In this document: positions 41,638 to 53,166 of the stretch, in pieces
How positions within the stretch are numbered: position 1 is the stretch's first letter
Layout of the letters: every line of letters starts with the position of its first letter
From: Trichococcus patagoniensis
Lineage (GTDB): Bacteria > Bacillota > Bacilli > Lactobacillales > Aerococcaceae
DNA: 64,000 bases
Direction of reading: 5' to 3'
Assembly: GCF_003051085.1 (NCBI RefSeq)
Contig: NZ_QAOM01000013.1
Span: forward strand, 29,871-93,870
Notes under the pieces: model-generated
The model's database searches: none
Told to the model about the DNA's origin: nothing
Seen by the model: only the letters and a program-made list of their open reading frames with translations
Position numbers and translations under genes: made by a program

Positions 41638-43005
41638 ATGGAAGAAACACTTCAAGATCGTATACCCCCTCATAGTATAGAAGCAGAGCAATCCGTTCTG
41701 GGCTCCATTTTCTTGGATCCTGAAACGGTTGTGAATGTTCTGGAATATCTTGAATCATCTGATTTTTACAGAAAAAATCATCAGATTATTTTTGATGCGA
41801 TTTTGCAATTGAACAATCGAAATGAAGCGATCGATGTCGTCACCATCTCGAATGAGTTGGATACGAAGAATCAGCTTGAAAATGCTGGTGGCATGGAGTA
41901 CTTGGCCGAATTGGCGGTTGCGGTACCCACTTCAGCCAACGTGGAATATTACGCCAAGATAGTGGAAGAGAAATCGATCTTGCGCAATCTGATCCGATCG
42001 GCTACAGAAATTGTCCGCAAAGGCTATGAAGAAGGTGATGAGCTCGCCGTCATGCTGGATAGTGCCGAGCAGAACATCCTTCAGGTATCCGAAAGGAGAA
42101 ACCGATCCGGCTTCATCCGCATATCGGATGTCGTTTCGGCGTCGTTGCAGAACATCGAATCGTTGGCTCAACGGAGCGATGACGTGACCGGGGTGCCAAC
42201 AGGCTACATCGCCTTGGACAAAATGACGGCGGGCCTCCAGAAAGAGGAGCTGATCATCCTGGCAGCGCGTCCGGCCGTGGGTAAGACCGCTTTTGCCCTG
42301 AACATCGCGCAGAATGTCGCAACCAAAGCGGACCAGGTAGTCGCCATCTTCAGCTTGGAAATGGGGGCGGAGTCGTTGGTCAACCGGATGTTATGCGCGG
42401 AAGGGAACATTGATGCCGGTCATTTGAGGATAGGGCAGCTTTCAGAAGAGGAGTGGTCGAACCTGATCATGGCGATGGGGACGCTTGGCCAGTCGAAAAT
42501 CTTCATAGACGACACCCCGGGGATCCGGATCGCGGAAATCCGGGCGAAAAGCCGTCGTTTGCTGCAGGAGCAAGGTAGTTTGGGGCTCATCGTGATCGAC
42601 TATCTGCAGCTGATCGAAGGGAACAATCGCGAAAGCCGCCAACAGGAAGTTTCCGACATTTCGCGTCAACTGAAGAAATTGGCGAAGGAACTGAAAGTGC
42701 CGGTCATCGCCCTTTCCCAATTGTCCCGTGGCGTGGAACAAAGGCAAGACAAACGTCCTGTATTGAGTGATATCCGTGAATCGGGATCGATCGAGCAGGA
42801 TGCCGATATCGTTGCTTTCCTGTACCGCGACGATTATTACGAACGTGAAGGCAGCGATGATTCGGAACGGGATGAGCTGGAGAACAATGTCGTTGAGGTC
42901 ATCATCGAAAAAAACCGGAGCGGGGCGCGGGGAACCGTAAAGCTCCTGTTCAAAAAGGAATTCAACAAATTTTCTTCGATGAGCTATATGCCGGAAATTA
43001 GTTGA
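41638..43005 (+). CDS. dnaB: Replicative DNA helicase
   Basis: 455 residues (called DnaC in Bacillus). N-terminal DnaB domain (PPHSIEAEQSVLGSIFLDPE), then the RecA-like ATPase with Walker A AARPAVGKTAFALNIAQNVA near residue 207, Walker B LIVIDYLQLI near residue 316, and SRQLKKLAKELKVPVIALSQ (H3). Ring helicase at the fork. Ribosome site AAGGGTG is somewhat distant from the ATG. Confidence 0.96.
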   Translation: MEETLQDRIPPHSIEAEQSVLGSIFLDPETVVNVLEYLESSDFYRKNHQIIFDAILQLNNRNEAIDVVTISNELDTKNQLENAGGMEYLAELAVAVPTSANVEYYAKIVEEKSILRNLIRSATEIVRKGYEEGDELAVMLDSAEQNILQVSERRNRSGFIRISDVVSASLQNIESLAQRSDDVTGVPTGYIALDKMTAGLQKEELIILAARPAVGKTAFALNIAQNVATKADQVVAIFSLEMGAESLVNRMLCAEGNIDAGHLRIGQLSEEEWSNLIMAMGTLGQSKIFIDDTPGIRIAEIRAKSRRLLQEQGSLGLIVIDYLQLIEGNNRESRQQEVSDISRQLKKLAKELKVPVIALSQLSRGVEQRQDKRPVLSDIRESGSIEQDADIVAFLYRDDYYEREGSDDSERDELENNVVEVIIEKNRSGARGTVKLLFKKEFNKFSSMSYMPEIS

Positions 43006-43054
43006 TGATATTGGACAAATTGTTCAGAAATGAGCGCTTTTATTTGATTCTTTA

Positions 43055-43083
43055 TTGAAAGACATAGGTAATATTGGTAAACT
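43055..43083 (+). promoter_or_regulatory. Candidate purA promoter
   Basis: TTGAAA (43055-43060) and TAAACT (43078-43083), 17 bp apart. No PurBox is seen here, in contrast to purE and purC. Confidence 0.5.
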
Positions 43084-43121
43084 AGCATAGTGTTATGAAT
43101 AAATAAGATGAGGTGGAGTAA

Positions 43122-44420
<1,299 letters not shown>

Positions 44421-44435
44421 GGCAGTAATGAATAC

Positions 44436-44486
44436 AAAAAAGAGTCCGTATCCGGAGACACTATCCGGAAGTGGACTCTTTTTTTT
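44436..44486. terminator. Terminator after purA
   Basis: AAAAAAGAGTCC..TCCGGA-loop-TCCGGA..GGACTCTTTTTT, long stem with T tracts on both strands. Confidence 0.92.
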
Positions 44487-44495
44487 CTGAAGTTA

Positions 44496-44524
44496 TTGCA
44501 TTTTATTGAAAAGAAGAGTAAAAT
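44496..44524 (+). promoter_or_regulatory. tRNA-Lys promoter
   Basis: TTGCAT (44496-44501) and TAAAAT (44519-44524), 17 bp apart, about 30 bp before the tRNA. Confidence 0.75.
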
Positions 44525-44554
44525 GATACTTGTTACGTGATCAGCACGTGATAT

Positions 44555-44627
<73 letters not shown>

Positions 44628-44643
44628 TACAGATTTATCGGAT

Positions 44644-44694
44644 AAGCCTTGGAAACATTGAGAGAAAAACTCTTGATGTTTTTGGGGCTTTTTT
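44644..44694 (+). terminator. Terminator after tRNA-Lys
   Basis: AAGCC..GGAAACAT..GAGAG-AAAAA-CTCT..GATGTTT..GGCTT stem with TTTTTT. Carries CCTTGGAAACATTGA, nearly repeated in the terminator at 46206-46262. Confidence 0.85.
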
Positions 44695-44822
44695 ATTTGA
44701 TTTTGAATAGCACGTCGAATGCTGAAAAAATCAAAAATGCCGCATTTTTTTGAAATAGGTTGGGAAAATTATATTGTTAAATTCAAAAAACGTCCTTTTT
44801 TGAATTTAAGAGGTCGTAAAAA

Positions 44823-44850
44823 TTGAAATATTTTAAAAAAATGGTACTAT
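44823..44850 (+). promoter_or_regulatory. fic promoter
   Basis: TTGAAA (44823-44828) and TACTAT (44845-44850), 16 bp apart, in AT-rich DNA. Confidence 0.6.
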
Positions 44851-44882
44851 TTAGTAAATAGAAACAAAAAAGGGGTGTCTTT

Positions 44883-46118
44883 ATGAAAAAATACCAGCCT
44901 TTAAGCGTAATAAGATATGGCAGCCTTGACGAATATGAAAAAGAGTACCAGATGAGGCTAGCCAGTCATAGTACGTATCATACAAATTTAGAAATACATC
45001 CCATAGAGAGAGGGATAAGGCTGGCGCCGACATACAGCCTGTTTGTCGTGAATAATAATGAGCTGACCATGTTGCAAGAGTACATAATGGATAACGCGAA
45101 TATGATAAACAAGTTGTCTGATAGGCTCCCTGAGGCTGCGAAAAAACAATTTTATAATAAAGTATTGACGGATGAAATTATGAGTACGAATGAAATGGAA
45201 GGCGTAAGAAGCACAAGGAAAGAGGTAGGGGATGCCATTAAGGTTGTTACTCTAAACAAAAAAGAAAATAGTCGTTTCAAAGGGATCGTTAATCTCTATT
45301 ACTCTTTGTATTACGAATCTTTCCAACCCATAAATAATGTAAAAGAAATCAGAGATATCTATGACACCTTAGTTTCTGAGGAAATTGAAGAAAAAAATAA
45401 GCTCGATGGTGAATTGTTCAGGGTCGAAGGCGTTGAAGTGCATGGCAATAGGGGCGTAGTTCACATAGGGAACCATACTGAAGAGTCTATAATGACCGAC
45501 TTGAGAAAGTTCATTTCCTTCCTGAACGCAAAAGATATTCCTTTTTTGATTAAAATTATGTTAGCCCATTACTTTTTTGAATATATTCACCCATTCTACG
45601 ATGGCAACGGCCGGACAGGCAGATACATCACTTGCAGATATTTGGCCCAGAAATTAGATCCTTTAACGGCCATCAGCTTTTCCCATATGATCAGTGATAC
45701 AAAAAATAAGTACTATGATGCTTTTGTTATTACATCAAATAAACACAACATGGGCGAAGGGACAATGTTTGTCTATCACATGCTAAAAATAGTGTATGAA
45801 GGGCAATTGAAATTGTTAGAGGAATTAAACAACAGTAGTGATTTGCTGGAAAATTCATGGGGTATGATAACAGCTTATGATTTTGAGAATGAACTGGACA
45901 CCAATATTTTATATATTTTGTGCCAGTCATGGATATTTAAGACTGAATTGATGGATAAGGAGTTTGAGCTTCACGTTAACGCTACCAGGTATAAGGTGAA
46001 TCAGTCATTGGACAGATTAAGCGTGGGTGGATACATCAAACAAATTACTAAGCGTCCATCCGCGCATATTATTTCTGATGAGTTGGCTCAAAAAATGATG
46101 GTCCATCAAACGCGCTGA
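44883..46118 (+). CDS. Fic-domain protein (putative AMP-transferase)
   Basis: 411 residues. The Fic core motif HPFYDGNGRTGR near residue 237 is intact, including the catalytic His, so nucleotide transfer (AMPylation) is likely. An inhibitory-helix motif TNEMEG near residue 100 fits (S/T)xxxE(G/N), placed N-terminal to the core as in class II Fic proteins that restrain themselves. The C-terminus (about 330-411) looks like a winged helix (VNQSLDRLSVGGYIKQI). No antitoxin gene is adjacent. It is more AT-rich than its neighbours, stands alone behind a tRNA gene, and is flanked by near-identical 15-mers; transfer is inferred. Target unknown. Confidence 0.88.
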   Translation: MKKYQPLSVIRYGSLDEYEKEYQMRLASHSTYHTNLEIHPIERGIRLAPTYSLFVVNNNELTMLQEYIMDNANMINKLSDRLPEAAKKQFYNKVLTDEIMSTNEMEGVRSTRKEVGDAIKVVTLNKKENSRFKGIVNLYYSLYYESFQPINNVKEIRDIYDTLVSEEIEEKNKLDGELFRVEGVEVHGNRGVVHIGNHTEESIMTDLRKFISFLNAKDIPFLIKIMLAHYFFEYIHPFYDGNGRTGRYITCRYLAQKLDPLTAISFSHMISDTKNKYYDAFVITSNKHNMGEGTMFVYHMLKIVYEGQLKLLEELNNSSDLLENSWGMITAYDFENELDTNILYILCQSWIFKTELMDKEFELHVNATRYKVNQSLDRLSVGGYIKQITKRPSAHIISDELAQKMMVHQTR

Positions 46119-46205
46119 CATAATTATTGCGTGATATTCTATTGCTGTTATGCCCCAGTTGGTTGATTTTTGTGGCCCCATGCCATACCAAAATGTATAT
46201 TCCTC

Positions 46206-46262
46206 AAAAAAATCCTTGGAAACACTGAAGCGACAGGCTTCAATGTTCCAAGGGTTTTTTTC
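46206..46262. terminator. Bidirectional terminator between fic and the AEC transporter gene
   Basis: AATCCTTGGAA..CACTGAAGC-GACAG-GCTTCA..TGTTCCAAGG with A7 before and T7 after, serving two convergent genes. Confidence 0.9.
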
Positions 46263-47186
46263 TTACATATAATACAGCATCACGAACAGGGGCATGGTCA
46301 CAATGCACATCAGCGTGGTCATGATGTTGATTGCACCTGCATATGCAGCATCCTGATTGTGCACCTGCGCGAATTGCGTGACGGTGGAGGCTGCGGGGGT
46401 CACGGTAGCCAAGAAGGTGATGAGCAATATTTCCGTTCCGTTATTCACGAAACTAGCGGCATTGCTGAGTTTCAGCAGCAACAGGATGATGGCCGGACAA
46501 AGGATCATTCTGAAGAAGGTCACCACATACACTTTTTTGCTTGTGAATACTTGCTTCATGTCCATTCCGGCGACGATCATGCCTGTGATCAGCATGCCCA
46601 GCGGTCCGATCATAGAGCCGATTGAAGCCAATGTTTCGTTCAGCATAGCCGGCAAGAGGATCCCCGACACCATAGACAGCACGCCAACAAAAATGGCGAT
46701 CATGTTTACATTCAGAATGATTTTCCGTAAATTGGGTTTCTTTTCTTTCGAGAACATCAATTTGCAGTGCGTCCACAGGAAAATCAACTGCACGGACACA
46801 AAGGCGGTCGAATAGATGACCCATTCGTTGCCCAGAACGGCTGTTACGATGGGGATGATCAGATTGCCCGCGTTGGAATAGATGATGGACGCGATATCGA
46901 TTTCTTCGAATTTGAAAAGCTTGCCGGAGCTGTGTCCGATCACGAGCAACACTGCATGGATGGCAATCGCCGCAACAAAGGCCAGCGTCAGGCCTGCTTG
47001 GATTTCCGGTTTGAAGTCGACTTGAAAGGCGTTGAGTATTACGGCTGGCATCACCAGATACAGCGACAGTTTCGACAGGACAACACTTTCCTCCGTCTTC
47101 AGAACCTTCAGTTTGACCAGCAGATAACCCAAAATCATGATGAGGAATAGCTGGACAATTTTCCGTACCAATAATAGACTGATCAT
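46263..47186 (-). CDS. AEC-family permease (auxin efflux carrier-like)
   Basis: 307 residues from ATG 47186 (GAGGG six bases upstream; longer frame has no ribosome site). Eight to ten hydrophobic spans; N-terminus FLIMILGYLLVKLKVLKTEE and LSLYLVMPAVILNAF match the Mem_trans fold, and the last spans contain FLATVTPAASTVTQFAQVH. Family members carry malate, lactate or other small organic acids; substrate here is not predictable. Monocistronic, convergent with fic and divergent from the LevR-like gene. Confidence 0.88.
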   Translation of the reverse strand: MISLLLVRKIVQLFLIMILGYLLVKLKVLKTEESVVLSKLSLYLVMPAVILNAFQVDFKPEIQAGLTLAFVAAIAIHAVLLVIGHSSGKLFKFEEIDIASIIYSNAGNLIIPIVTAVLGNEWVIYSTAFVSVQLIFLWTHCKLMFSKEKKPNLRKIILNVNMIAIFVGVLSMVSGILLPAMLNETLASIGSMIGPLGMLITGMIVAGMDMKQVFTSKKVYVVTFFRMILCPAIILLLLKLSNAASFVNNGTEILLITFLATVTPAASTVTQFAQVHNQDAAYAGAINIMTTLMCIVTMPLFVMLYYM

Positions 47187-47416
47187 TTGCAACCCTCGCT
47201 TGTACATTGGAATTTGATAAGGTTCATTATATAGTATCCGGTCAGAGAAGTATTGGGGCAATTTGTTCATTCTCACTTTCAGATTTGCCAATTCTCCCGT
47301 TCGCAGTCAAACATTGCAAAACAATAATCTAGATTGAACGTTTTTGTATTCGTACATCATGAAAATATGGTACGATTGTCAATAAGATGTAAACGCTTGC
47401 TTAGGGGTGATGATTT

Positions 47417-49665
<2,249 letters not shown>

Positions 49666-49723
49666 ATGGCTGTCGGAACAATCCTTGAACGATTGATCTG
49701 TTTGCCGTAAATAGGATAAAACC

Positions 49724-49768
49724 AACAGCCTCCGGGAACCCGCATGATGCGGGTTCCCGGAGGCTGTT
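49724..49768. terminator. Strong bidirectional terminator hairpin
   Basis: Near-perfect stem AACAGCCTCCGGGAACCCGC / GCGGGTTCCCGGAGGCTGTT with a tiny loop, followed by TTTT; between the GH1 remnant and the convergent NTF2-like gene. Confidence 0.88.
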
Positions 49769-49801
49769 TTATGTTGTCATGATGCAGTAAGTGCCTTGGT
49801 A

Positions 49802-50203
49802 TCAGTGGGCTGACAGCGGTTTGTCGGACAAAGCCCAGCCTTCGACGACGCGTGCGCCGATCGGTTCCGGATTGTTTTTGAATTTCACAAATTCCATCGT
49901 TTTCTGCTCGATCCGCTCGCCGGTCCGTTTATCGATGATGTAGACGTTGTAGCGGATTGCACCCCATTCGCCCTCGACGATCATATTGTGGAACTCGCCC
50001 AACTCGATGTCATAGGCCTGGAAGAGTTGCCCCATCATATCCTTGTATTGTTGCAAAGTCAGCCGATCGCTGTAGACATTATAGTGCGCATCCGGTTCGT
50101 ACAACGTTTCGCACCAGTCCAACCAAGCATCATATCCGTTGTTCCAATTCTTGAAGCCCTGCTCAAAGCGCTCCCTGATCGCATTCTCAAAATTTTCACT
50201 CAT
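49802..50203 (-). CDS. NTF2-like (SnoaL) fold protein
   Basis: 133 residues from ATG 50203 (AGGAGG). One-domain alpha-beta cone fold is suggested by WCETLYEPDAHYNVYSDRLT, the middle Trp-rich strand EGEWGAIRYNVYIIDKRTGE and the C-terminal GARVVEGWALSD, typical of the nuclear transport factor 2 / SnoaL-like family. Family members bind or convert small ligands; no catalytic set can be assigned. Convergent with the GH1 remnant; single gene. Confidence 0.7.
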   Translation of the reverse strand: MSENFENAIRERFEQGFKNWNNGYDAWLDWCETLYEPDAHYNVYSDRLTLQQYKDMMGQLFQAYDIELGEFHNMIVEGEWGAIRYNVYIIDKRTGERIEQKTMEFVKFKNNPEPIGARVVEGWALSDKPLSAH

Positions 50204-50381
50204 TATTTTTTTCCTCCTTCGGTTTGGTTTACTATTTACGTTTTGTAAACCTTGGTGTAACTATAACCGGAAGGGATAAACTGAACGTAAACTTTGTGTC
50301 TGGATCACAATGAATTGAAATATCCAAAATAATCTGCCAAGTGTTGTATGATAATGAGGAACAAATACAGGAGGGGGAATC

Positions 50382-50555
50382 ATGATGATGGAACTGGATC
50401 GGTTGGTCAAACTGCTCGTGGAGAAGGTGCTGCGTGCGTCAAAAAAACAGGAGCCAAACGGGAAAGATGCCGATGCGGCGGAAACGGACGAGGCTGCCGT
50501 TTCCAAGAGCATCCGGGAGAAGGCTGCCAAAAAAAGAAACGAAAAAAATGCCTGA
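50382..50555 (+). CDS. Small charged protein (57 aa), unknown
   Basis: ATG 50382 follows an excellent site (AGGAGGGGG); two more in-frame ATGs come next. The product MMMELDRLVKLLVEKVLRAS continues with KKQEPNGKDADAAETDEAA and a Lys-rich tail AAKKRNEKNA: an amphipathic helix followed by a charged, probably disordered tail. No family recognised. Its last codons overlap the terminator of the convergent gene. The ribosome site and clean frame are the only support. Confidence 0.55.
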   Translation: MMMELDRLVKLLVEKVLRASKKQEPNGKDADAAETDEAAVSKSIREKAAKKRNEKNA

Positions 50556-50573
50556 AGGATAATTCCCTTCAGA
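50543..50573 (-). terminator. Terminator of the 102-aa gene
   Basis: Minus-strand CTGAAGG-GAATTAT-CCTTCAG stem followed by CATTTTTTTC; the T tract overlaps the Lys/Asn codons of the small convergent ORF. Confidence 0.7.
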
Positions 50574-50877
50574 CATATTGGAGCAGTTCGTCATAATACA
50601 ATTTCGTGATCAGTTCCCGGTCGGCGGTTGTCGGTTTGTCGATGTAGATGACGTATTCGGCGTCCCAGGTGTAGGCGGACGTGCCCTCCAAAAACGGGTT
50701 TTCTGCGGGCGTTTCGGTCTCCAATTCGGCGATGAGGACGGCAATGTAGTCTTCGCTTTCGGTTTCGTCATGGAAATCGAAGTCATCGCTTGTCTCGATG
50801 TAGAGTTTGTAGGCCTTGTTTGGGTGTTCGGCTTTGAATTTTTTGATGATCGCAATTTCTTTGTCCAGGTTTCTCAT
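50569..50877 (-). CDS. Hypothetical acidic protein (102 aa)
   Basis: ATG 50877 with AAGGGAG eight bases upstream. MRNLDKEIAIIKKFKAEHPN, then an acidic middle (ETSDDFDFHDETESEDYIAV) and WDAEYVIYIDKPTTADRELI. No signal peptide or membrane span. I do not recognise the family; a small cytosolic protein next to unrelated accessory genes. Confidence 0.6.
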   Translation of the reverse strand: MRNLDKEIAIIKKFKAEHPNKAYKLYIETSDDFDFHDETESEDYIAVLIAELETETPAENPFLEGTSAYTWDAEYVIYIDKPTTADRELITKLYYDELLQYV

Positions 50878-51033
50878 GGTGCTTGCTCCCTTCGGAAATG
50901 GCTTCGGATCAAGTTTTTCTATAGGTATATCATACCATTCTCTATCCGCATCCGCACTCAATAACGCGGGGATGGATGACGATTGCGAGCGGAGGGTCTA
51001 TGATGGAAATAACCAGTTTTGAGGAGGATCAGC

Positions 51034-51723
51034 ATGAAAATCGCAATTTTGCAGCACGTAGATTTTGAAGGGCCGGCGGAAATCGAGAATTGGTGCCGGC
51101 AGACCAGAACCGAATACACGATCTGCCGCCTGTTTCTTGGGGAAACGTTGCCAAAAGCGGAGGAAACGGATTTTCTGGTGATATTGGGCGGTCCCATGAG
51201 CGTCTTGGATGAGCCGCCTTGGCTGGATGAGGAGCGGGAACTCATCTCCGCACTCATCAGCCAGGGCAAGCCGGTCTTCGGTGTCTGTCTGGGCGGACAG
51301 CAGATCGCCAAAGCTTTGGGCGCCGACATTTTTCAGGGGGAATACCGGGAAGCAGGGTGGTTGCCGGTAAGGACGGTAAATACGACAATACTTGGTGGGT
51401 TGCCTGAGGAACTGGTCGTTTTCCATTGGCATGGCGAGCAATTCGGCTTGCCGGAAGGGGCGGAGCGCCTGTTCGCAAGCGCTGTCTGCCCGAACCAAGG
51501 CTTTGTCTACAATGGCAATGTCATCGGTTTGCAGTTCCATTTCGAATCCACAAAGGAGAGCATCGAAAATATCCTCCAGAACGATGCGGCCTTCTTGGAC
51601 GGGACCGCCTATACGCAGACGGCAGCGGAAATCCGCAATCATCCGATACCCGCGAGCAACGGGGAGCTGCTTTATCGCTTGCTGGACCGGTTGAAAGCTA
51701 CGGTGCCGGATCGGACTGCATAA
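51034..51723 (+). CDS. Class I glutamine amidotransferase-like protein
   Basis: 229 residues from ATG 51034 (GAGGAGG). GATase1 fold: FLVILGGPMSVLDEPPWLDE near residue 50, nucleophile Cys in FGVCLGGQQIAKALGA near residue 86, and His-Glu pair in IGLQFHFEST near residue 170. Stand-alone GMP synthase-like GATases of this type hydrolyse glutamine or gamma-glutamyl compounds; no synthetase partner is adjacent, so substrate is unknown. The stop codon lies in the first unit of an 8-bp tandem repeat. Confidence 0.85.
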   Translation: MKIAILQHVDFEGPAEIENWCRQTRTEYTICRLFLGETLPKAEETDFLVILGGPMSVLDEPPWLDEERELISALISQGKPVFGVCLGGQQIAKALGADIFQGEYREAGWLPVRTVNTTILGGLPEELVVFHWHGEQFGLPEGAERLFASAVCPNQGFVYNGNVIGLQFHFESTKESIENILQNDAAFLDGTAYTQTAAEIRNHPIPASNGELLYRLLDRLKATVPDRTA

Positions 51724-51741
51724 CGGCATAACGGCATAACG
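51718..51741. repeat. GCATAACG x3 tandem repeat at the GATase stop codon
   Basis: Three exact 8-bp units; the first contains the TAA stop. Confidence 0.9.
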
Positions 51742-51765
51742 GTAAGGAAGCAAGTGGTTGGTTCT

Positions 51766-51931
51766 TCGGCTGTTCGTCATGCGCTTTTTTGCGAACAGCC
51801 GACGAAAGTTGGTTATGTCAACTGATATACAGTCGCTATCTTATGAACAGCCAACGAAACTTACTTATGTCGACTAATCCGTCGTTGGCATCTTGCGAAC
51901 AGCCGACGCCCCCCACTTACGTCGGCTGTTC
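51766..51931. repeat. Tandem ~50-bp palindromic units after the GATase gene
   Basis: TCGGCTGTTCG (51766-51776) pairs exactly with CGAACAGCCGA (51792-51802). GAACAGCCRACG recurs at about 51793, 51845 and 51897, each followed by a TTAYKTCRRCT-like segment. The last unit is a perfect 12-bp stem, GAACAGCCGACG with CGTCGGCTGTTC (51897-51931). Confidence 0.75.
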
Positions 51932-51960
51932 CATGTTGACGCACTAATATTCAGAAACGC

Positions 51961-51997
51961 AGAAAGAGGCCGGGACAAAATCCCAGCCTCTTTCTGT
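51961..51997 (-). terminator. Hairpin after the HAD phosphatase gene
   Basis: CAGAAAGAGGC..GGGA / TCCC..GCCTCTTTCTG stem directly after the last gene of the rib operon; weak T tract on the minus strand. Confidence 0.65.
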
Positions 51998-52000
51998 GCT

Positions 52001-52666
52001 TTACAGCAAGTCATTCAATTCGCGGATATCGTCGATCAAAGCATCCGCCGAGTCCAGTTCCCCGGGGAATCCGAAGCCATAGCGGCAGCCCACTGTTCCG
52101 ACGGGATGATGCTCGGCAATCTCGATGTCCTGGAACCGGTCGCCCACAATCAGGTAACTTCCAGGAAAGGCTGCGCGGATCGTTTCAAAAATTTCATATT
52201 TGGGGATGAAATCGAAATCCTCGGTGCAGTACATGCCGTCAAAGTAGCGTTCCAAACCGAAGCTTTCCCGGTGCGCTTCCATGTAGGCCCGGCTGCAGTT
52301 GCTCAAAAATACCAAGCGGTAGCCTTTTTCCTTCAATGCCTGCAAGGTTTCCAGAGCGCCTTCGTAAAGGACTGCCTGACCGGTTTGGGCTGTTTCCAGC
52401 AGGATCAGACCGATCATTTTTGAGGCCTTCGATCGGATCTCTTCATCCAGATCGGGCATGAAATTTTCCCACATCGCTTTGCTGCTGTAGCCCAGCCACT
52501 TCGTGATTTCCGCATCCGCCCAATCCCTTGGCGCAGCGTAGCCGGCTTCAACGAGGTAAGCATAGGCTTGTTTGAAGGCGTGGATGTAATTCTTGGTGCT
52601 GTCATGGAGGGTGCCGTCATAGTCAAGGATGATGGTGCGGACATCTTTGAACATTAGTTTTTTCAT
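52001..52666 (-). CDS. HAD-family phosphatase at the end of the rib operon
   Basis: 221 residues. HAD motifs: ILDYDGTLHDS near residue 14 (nucleophile and acid Asp), VFLSNCS near residue 120 (motif II), Lys in FIPKYEIFETI near residue 155, and VGDRFQDIEIAEHH near residue 175 (motif IV). The helical cap between motifs I and II is of the phosphoglycolate phosphatase type. It starts six bases after the ribH stop without a clear ribosome site, so it is probably coupled to ribH. Context suggests the ARPP phosphatase step of riboflavin synthesis, which no rib enzyme covers; this is inference, and a general phosphatase is possible. Confidence 0.8.
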   Translation of the reverse strand: MKKLMFKDVRTIILDYDGTLHDSTKNYIHAFKQAYAYLVEAGYAAPRDWADAEITKWLGYSSKAMWENFMPDLDEEIRSKASKMIGLILLETAQTGQAVLYEGALETLQALKEKGYRLVFLSNCSRAYMEAHRESFGLERYFDGMYCTEDFDFIPKYEIFETIRAAFPGSYLIVGDRFQDIEIAEHHPVGTVGCRYGFGFPGELDSADALIDDIRELNDLL

Positions 52667-52672
52667 AAACTT

Positions 52673-53134
52673 TTATAAATTCTTAAGCAGGTTGGCCATT
52701 TCGATAGCGGATACGGCACAATCATAGCCTTTGTTGCCCGCTTTCGTGCCGGCGCGCTCAATGGCTTGTTCGATCGTGTCGGTCGTCAGGACACCGAAGA
52801 TGACCGGAACGCCCGTAGTCATCGAGGCAGTCGCTACACCTTTGGATACCTCGGAACAGACGTAATCGAAATGCGCCGTTGCGCCCTTGATGACGGCGCC
52901 CAAAGTGATGACGGCATCATATTTTCCGGAAGCTGCCATTTTTTGCGCCACCAATGGGATTTCGTAAGCGCCCGGCACCCATGCCAAGTCGATGGCATCT
53001 TCAGCCACGCCATGGCGCTTCAAGCCGTCCAAGGCACCGCCCACCAATTTTGAGCCGATGAATTCGTTGAAACGTGCCACCACGATAGCGATTTTTAAAT
53101 CCTGTGCAATTAATTGTCCTTCGATGATGTTCAT
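52673..53134 (-). CDS. ribH: 6,7-dimethyl-8-ribityllumazine synthase
   Basis: 153 residues. Condenses the ribitylaminouracil with dihydroxybutanone phosphate. Motifs [20 protein letters not shown] near residue 20, [15 protein letters not shown] near residue 53 and [15 protein letters not shown] near residue 78 (catalytic His region). Forms capsid-like shells in Bacillota. AGGAGG upstream. Confidence 0.96.
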   Translation of the reverse strand: MNIIEGQLIAQDLKIAIVVARFNEFIGSKLVGGALDGLKRHGVAEDAIDLAWVPGAYEIPLVAQKMAASGKYDAVITLGAVIKGATAHFDYVCSEVSKGVATASMTTGVPVIFGVLTTDTIEQAIERAGTKAGNKGYDCAVSAIEMANLLKNL

Positions 53135-53166
53135 TTTGTTTTCCTCCTGATATTGTTTTTATTTTT

